Under the pieces are notes generated by a model that was given only the letters and a program-made list of their open reading frames with translations, made no database searches and was not told where the DNA came from. This document shows positions 52,690-54,620 of a stretch of DNA of 54,620 bases, in pieces. The stretch is taken from IMG/VR virus record IMGVR_UViG_3300010885_063515, positions 1 through 54,620 of that record; one strand, written 5' to 3'. A program made the translations under genes and the position numbers. Within the stretch, counting starts at the first letter, position 1; each line of letters opens with the position of its first letter. Source of the stretch: a virus.

Positions 52690-53437
52690 CGTACTTTGAC
52701 ATGTCGCTGACCGCCATGGCATCAAAATACATATCGATAAACCCAACATGGCCAGTCTTGGCATCAATCTTTGCCTTTAGGGTTACCCCTGCCTCTTTTG
52801 CCAACATGCAAAATCCAACGTCCTCTCCCGAATAGGTCAGCGAGAGCTCGTCAAACCTGTAGCCAAAGAACTTATAAAGAAGTCGCTCTTTCTTTTCCGA
52901 GTAATACACGGCTGAAGGGTCGTGATCCATAATTTTCTGGATGGCACCCCTACTAACTAGCATGATACCAGTGCCGATCCATGGAACGTCTACTAGCCCG
53001 TTGTCGTCTGGCTGGACGGTATCGTTTTCAATTCCAAAGTTTGCGTCTCCGAGGATTGAAGTAATCTGCTCAACCGGGAAACCGGGGTTGTCCCTAACGA
53101 ACTTTATTGCTCGCTCCCATTGCGGGAATTTTCTGGAACAGGGGAATCCAATAATTGAGTCACCAAGAACCTTGAGTGCGTCTACTACGTCAGTTGGCTG
53201 ATAGGTAATGTCAGCGTCAACCAGCAGCACGGCCTCGGCATCACTTTCAATAAAGTCCTGCATCAGGTGGTTTCTGGCGCTAAACAGAATAGAGTTTCCT
53301 TTGTGGAACCTTGCGCTGCAATTTACTTTGTTTTCAAAAAGTCGACTCTTAAGCCCGACCAAAGAAGAGACGTATTCGATGCTCACTTTGCCGTCGAGGC
53401 TCGGGGTTACAACCAGAAGCTTCTTGATCCCCTCCAT
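52676..53437 (-). CDS. GT-A-fold glycosyltransferase-like protein, paralogue 2
   Basis: Encodes 253 residues starting at the ATG in a TGATG overlap with the small membrane protein gene. It has VVTPSLDGKVSIEYV, LFSARNHLMQDFI, AVLLVDADITY, GTGIMLVSRGA and SGEDVGFC, in the order seen in paralogues 1 and 3. ARNH replaces ARNR, and the C-terminal FC is not followed by xDW, so it is the most divergent copy. It probably uses a nucleotide sugar with a metal; acceptor unknown. Confidence 0.7.
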   Translation of the reverse strand: MEGIKKLLVVTPSLDGKVSIEYVSSLVGLKSRLFENKVNCSARFHKGNSILFSARNHLMQDFIESDAEAVLLVDADITYQPTDVVDALKVLGDSIIGFPCSRKFPQWERAIKFVRDNPGFPVEQITSILGDANFGIENDTVQPDDNGLVDVPWIGTGIMLVSRGAIQKIMDHDPSAVYYSEKKERLLYKFFGYRFDELSLTYSGEDVGFCMLAKEAGVTLKAKIDAKTGHVGFIDMYFDAMAVSDMSKYVKNS

Positions 53438-53679
53438 CAGTTGAGCTTCTTCCCTTGTGCGCGTTGTGGCTTTACCGGAGCCTTTGCCTCTTCTCCTGCA
53501 GTTTCTTGATTTGCGTGCAGGTGCCGGTGCAGCATCTCAATGGCTCCAATGTCCGATACGCCCTCGATCCATCCCTTCCTTCGTGCCTCGTTAATCTTGA
53601 CCGTTGCGCCAGACGAGACTATCAGTCCACTCAAGAAAAATCCTGCGCCGAAAATTATGATTCCCGTTGTCAGGTCCAT
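53437..53679 (-). CDS. Small N-terminally anchored membrane protein
   Basis: Encodes 80 residues with GGAGGAG upstream of the ATG in a TAATG overlap. Residues 3-26 are a hydrophobic helix (GIIIFGAGFFLSGLIVSSGA), then a charged cytoplasmic-type segment (INEARRKGWIEGVSDIG) and a basic Pro/Lys tail. It lies between two glycosyltransferase paralogues with overlaps on both sides, so it may bring them to the membrane, which is inference from layout. Confidence 0.6.
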   Translation of the reverse strand: MDLTTGIIIFGAGFFLSGLIVSSGATVKINEARRKGWIEGVSDIGAIEMLHRHLHANQETAGEEAKAPVKPQRAQGKKLN

Positions 53680-54497
53680 TACTCCTCCGATGCCAGCGCG
53701 CGAAGCGCTTGTAGATCGTACCGCAAGCTGATTTCTGCGCTATGCGATGTCTCTCCGTCAACCTTCACAAACACCTTACCACCTATTGATCTCCAGTCGT
53801 CGCAAAAAGTGTAGTCCTCACCAATGAAAGTTTCATCTCTCCTGCCGTACCTGAAGTATTCAATGGTCCTGGTCTTTTTTCCGTTTACATATTCATAGTA
53901 CCACCGTTCTGGAAATGCACGCGCATACCTCTCCAAGGCCCGCCTGGAAATAACCATGCACCCGGTGCCAGCATGCGTTGCCTCCATGAGCCCAAGCATT
54001 GCCTCTTCTTCGTTTGGCAAAGGGGCATCAGGGTCAAGAATAAAGTTTGGCTGTCCAAGAACCGACTGAATTGCCGCGGCGTCAACGTCAGGCCTTGATC
54101 TAACCAAAGCAACTGCTCGTTCCCAGTCAACACTGCGCTTGATGCATGGGAGCGCCACGATATCCTTGCCGGAGGATAGCGCGGCCATAACTCCTTCCCA
54201 TTGCACCGAAATATCTGCGTCAAGGAAAAGCATATGTGTCGCGGTCGCCTCTTCCATAAATTTTGCGACGCATCGATTGCGAGCTGCAACCAGCATTGAA
54301 TTTCCGATTACAAACGACCAATTAAATGGTATGCCGATTCTTTCGCAGGCCCGCTGAATCCCCAGAAGTGAATTGACATATCCATGATTTACTTTCCCGT
54401 CGATGATCGGAGTTATTGAAAGTAAAGAGATTGGCGCGGTCTGGGGGGCAGCTCCGTGCTCTTTTCTCAGTTGCTTTCGTCGTGATTGCTTTCCCAC
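53679..54497 (-). CDS. GT-A-fold glycosyltransferase-like protein, paralogue 3
   Basis: Encodes 272 residues from the GTG at 54497, chosen because GGAGG lies 5 nt upstream; a longer ATG start at 54521 would cover that site. The N-terminus is basic (GKQSRRKQLRKEHG). The core has SITPIIDGKVNHGYV, MLVAARNRCVAKFM, MLFLDADISVQ, GTGCMVISRRA, RTIEYFRYGRRDETFIGEDY and FCDDW. It is close to paralogue 1. The stop overlaps the membrane protein gene. A sugar transfer role is inferred from motifs. Confidence 0.7.
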   Translation of the reverse strand: MGKQSRRKQLRKEHGAAPQTAPISLLSITPIIDGKVNHGYVNSLLGIQRACERIGIPFNWSFVIGNSMLVAARNRCVAKFMEEATATHMLFLDADISVQWEGVMAALSSGKDIVALPCIKRSVDWERAVALVRSRPDVDAAAIQSVLGQPNFILDPDAPLPNEEEAMLGLMEATHAGTGCMVISRRALERYARAFPERWYYEYVNGKKTRTIEYFRYGRRDETFIGEDYTFCDDWRSIGGKVFVKVDGETSHSAEISLRYDLQALRALASEE

Positions 54498-54620
54498 TTT
54501 CACCTCCGGGACGGACAGCATACACCATTTTTTTGCGTGCGCCGCCCCCGTTTTTGGGGGAAGGGGGGGGAACCTTTAAGGCGGGGGGGGCTGGGGGGCT
54601 CAGGAATCTGGGGATCTGGG
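54498..54620. other. Right-end stretch with G-rich low-complexity sequence
   Basis: After the ribosome site and a possible -10 (TATGCT on the minus strand, 54517-54522), bases ~54540-54620 are dominated by C- and G-runs, including CCCCC-GTTTTT-GGGGG. No gene is visible here. The base composition differs sharply from the rest of the window. Confidence 0.5.

Noticed and set aside
1-54620. Integrase, attachment sites, tRNA genes, insertion sequences
   Set aside because: Searched by eye for recombinase motifs, T-loop sequences with paired arms and terminal inverted repeats; nothing convincing was found, so lysogeny or mobile elements are not claimed.

Overview
The window is a large piece of a tailed double-stranded DNA bacteriophage genome (class Caudoviricetes). 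It carries an HK97-type capsid protein, a head-tail connector series, tail tube proteins, a 3,608-residue tape measure protein and no sheath gene, so a siphovirus with a very long non-contractile tail is the best reading (about 0.5 micrometre at the usual ~1.5 angstrom per tape-measure residue; inference). Base composition looks close to 50% GC. Genes are tightly packed with ATGA, GTGA and TAATG overlaps. No tRNA, rRNA, CRISPR array, integrase or insertion sequence was seen. Several transcription units start with a TANNNT -10 box 6-8 nt before the start codon and no ribosome binding site, which suggests leaderless mRNAs as used by Actinobacteria and some other phyla. With an r1t-type holin-like protein this leans weakly towards an actinobacterial host. 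The host is otherwise undetermined.

Layout. Positions 1-28590 are the rightward structural and lysis block: the 3' end of the major capsid protein, a strong terminator, two small genes, connector, head closure and neck proteins, then (after two genes on the opposite strand, a metallophosphoesterase and a small basic protein) tail terminator, two tandem paralogous tail tube proteins, tail assembly chaperones joined by a -1 frameshift, tape measure, a 1,737-residue tail hub, a 1,315-residue fibre with a C-terminal self-cleaving S74 chaperone, a papain/C39-like peptidase (probable lysin) and a holin-like protein. A bidirectional terminator at 28604-28631 separates this block from a leftward block.

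Positions 45817 down to 28630 form a long leftward block. In transcription order it holds a zinc-ribbon protein, a small unknown, an Ig-like baseplate-type protein, a fibre-tip-like protein, three fibre proteins sharing a module, a cysteine-rich fibre with Tyr-Asn pentapeptide repeats, a thioredoxin-like protein, three paralogues of a family I place near DUF6065, a zinc ribbon, a MidA-type methyltransferase-like protein, a GlcNAc-transferase-like protein, small coiled-coil/membrane proteins, a secreted Pro/Thr-rich stalk protein, a hidden 58-residue membrane protein, a GT-A-like glycosyltransferase and a zinc-finger protein.

The terminase genes start at 45887 and run rightward, far from the capsid gene. 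Portal and protease genes are not in the window. From 47792 to 51757 a leftward operon encodes small DNA-binding or unknown proteins, a DUF1599/Nmad1-like protein, a sugar-nucleotide epimerase and a glycosyltransferase. A short rightward trio of Cys-rich/HTH proteins follows (51862-52689). Two more glycosyltransferase paralogues flank a small membrane protein at the right end. The last ~100 bases are G-rich low-complexity sequence, typical of a contig end. The features most worth following up are the DUF6065-like x3 / MidA / GlcNAc-transferase / thioredoxin cassette beside the fibres, the Cys-rich pentapeptide-repeat fibre, and the enzyme-like domains inside the tape measure protein.
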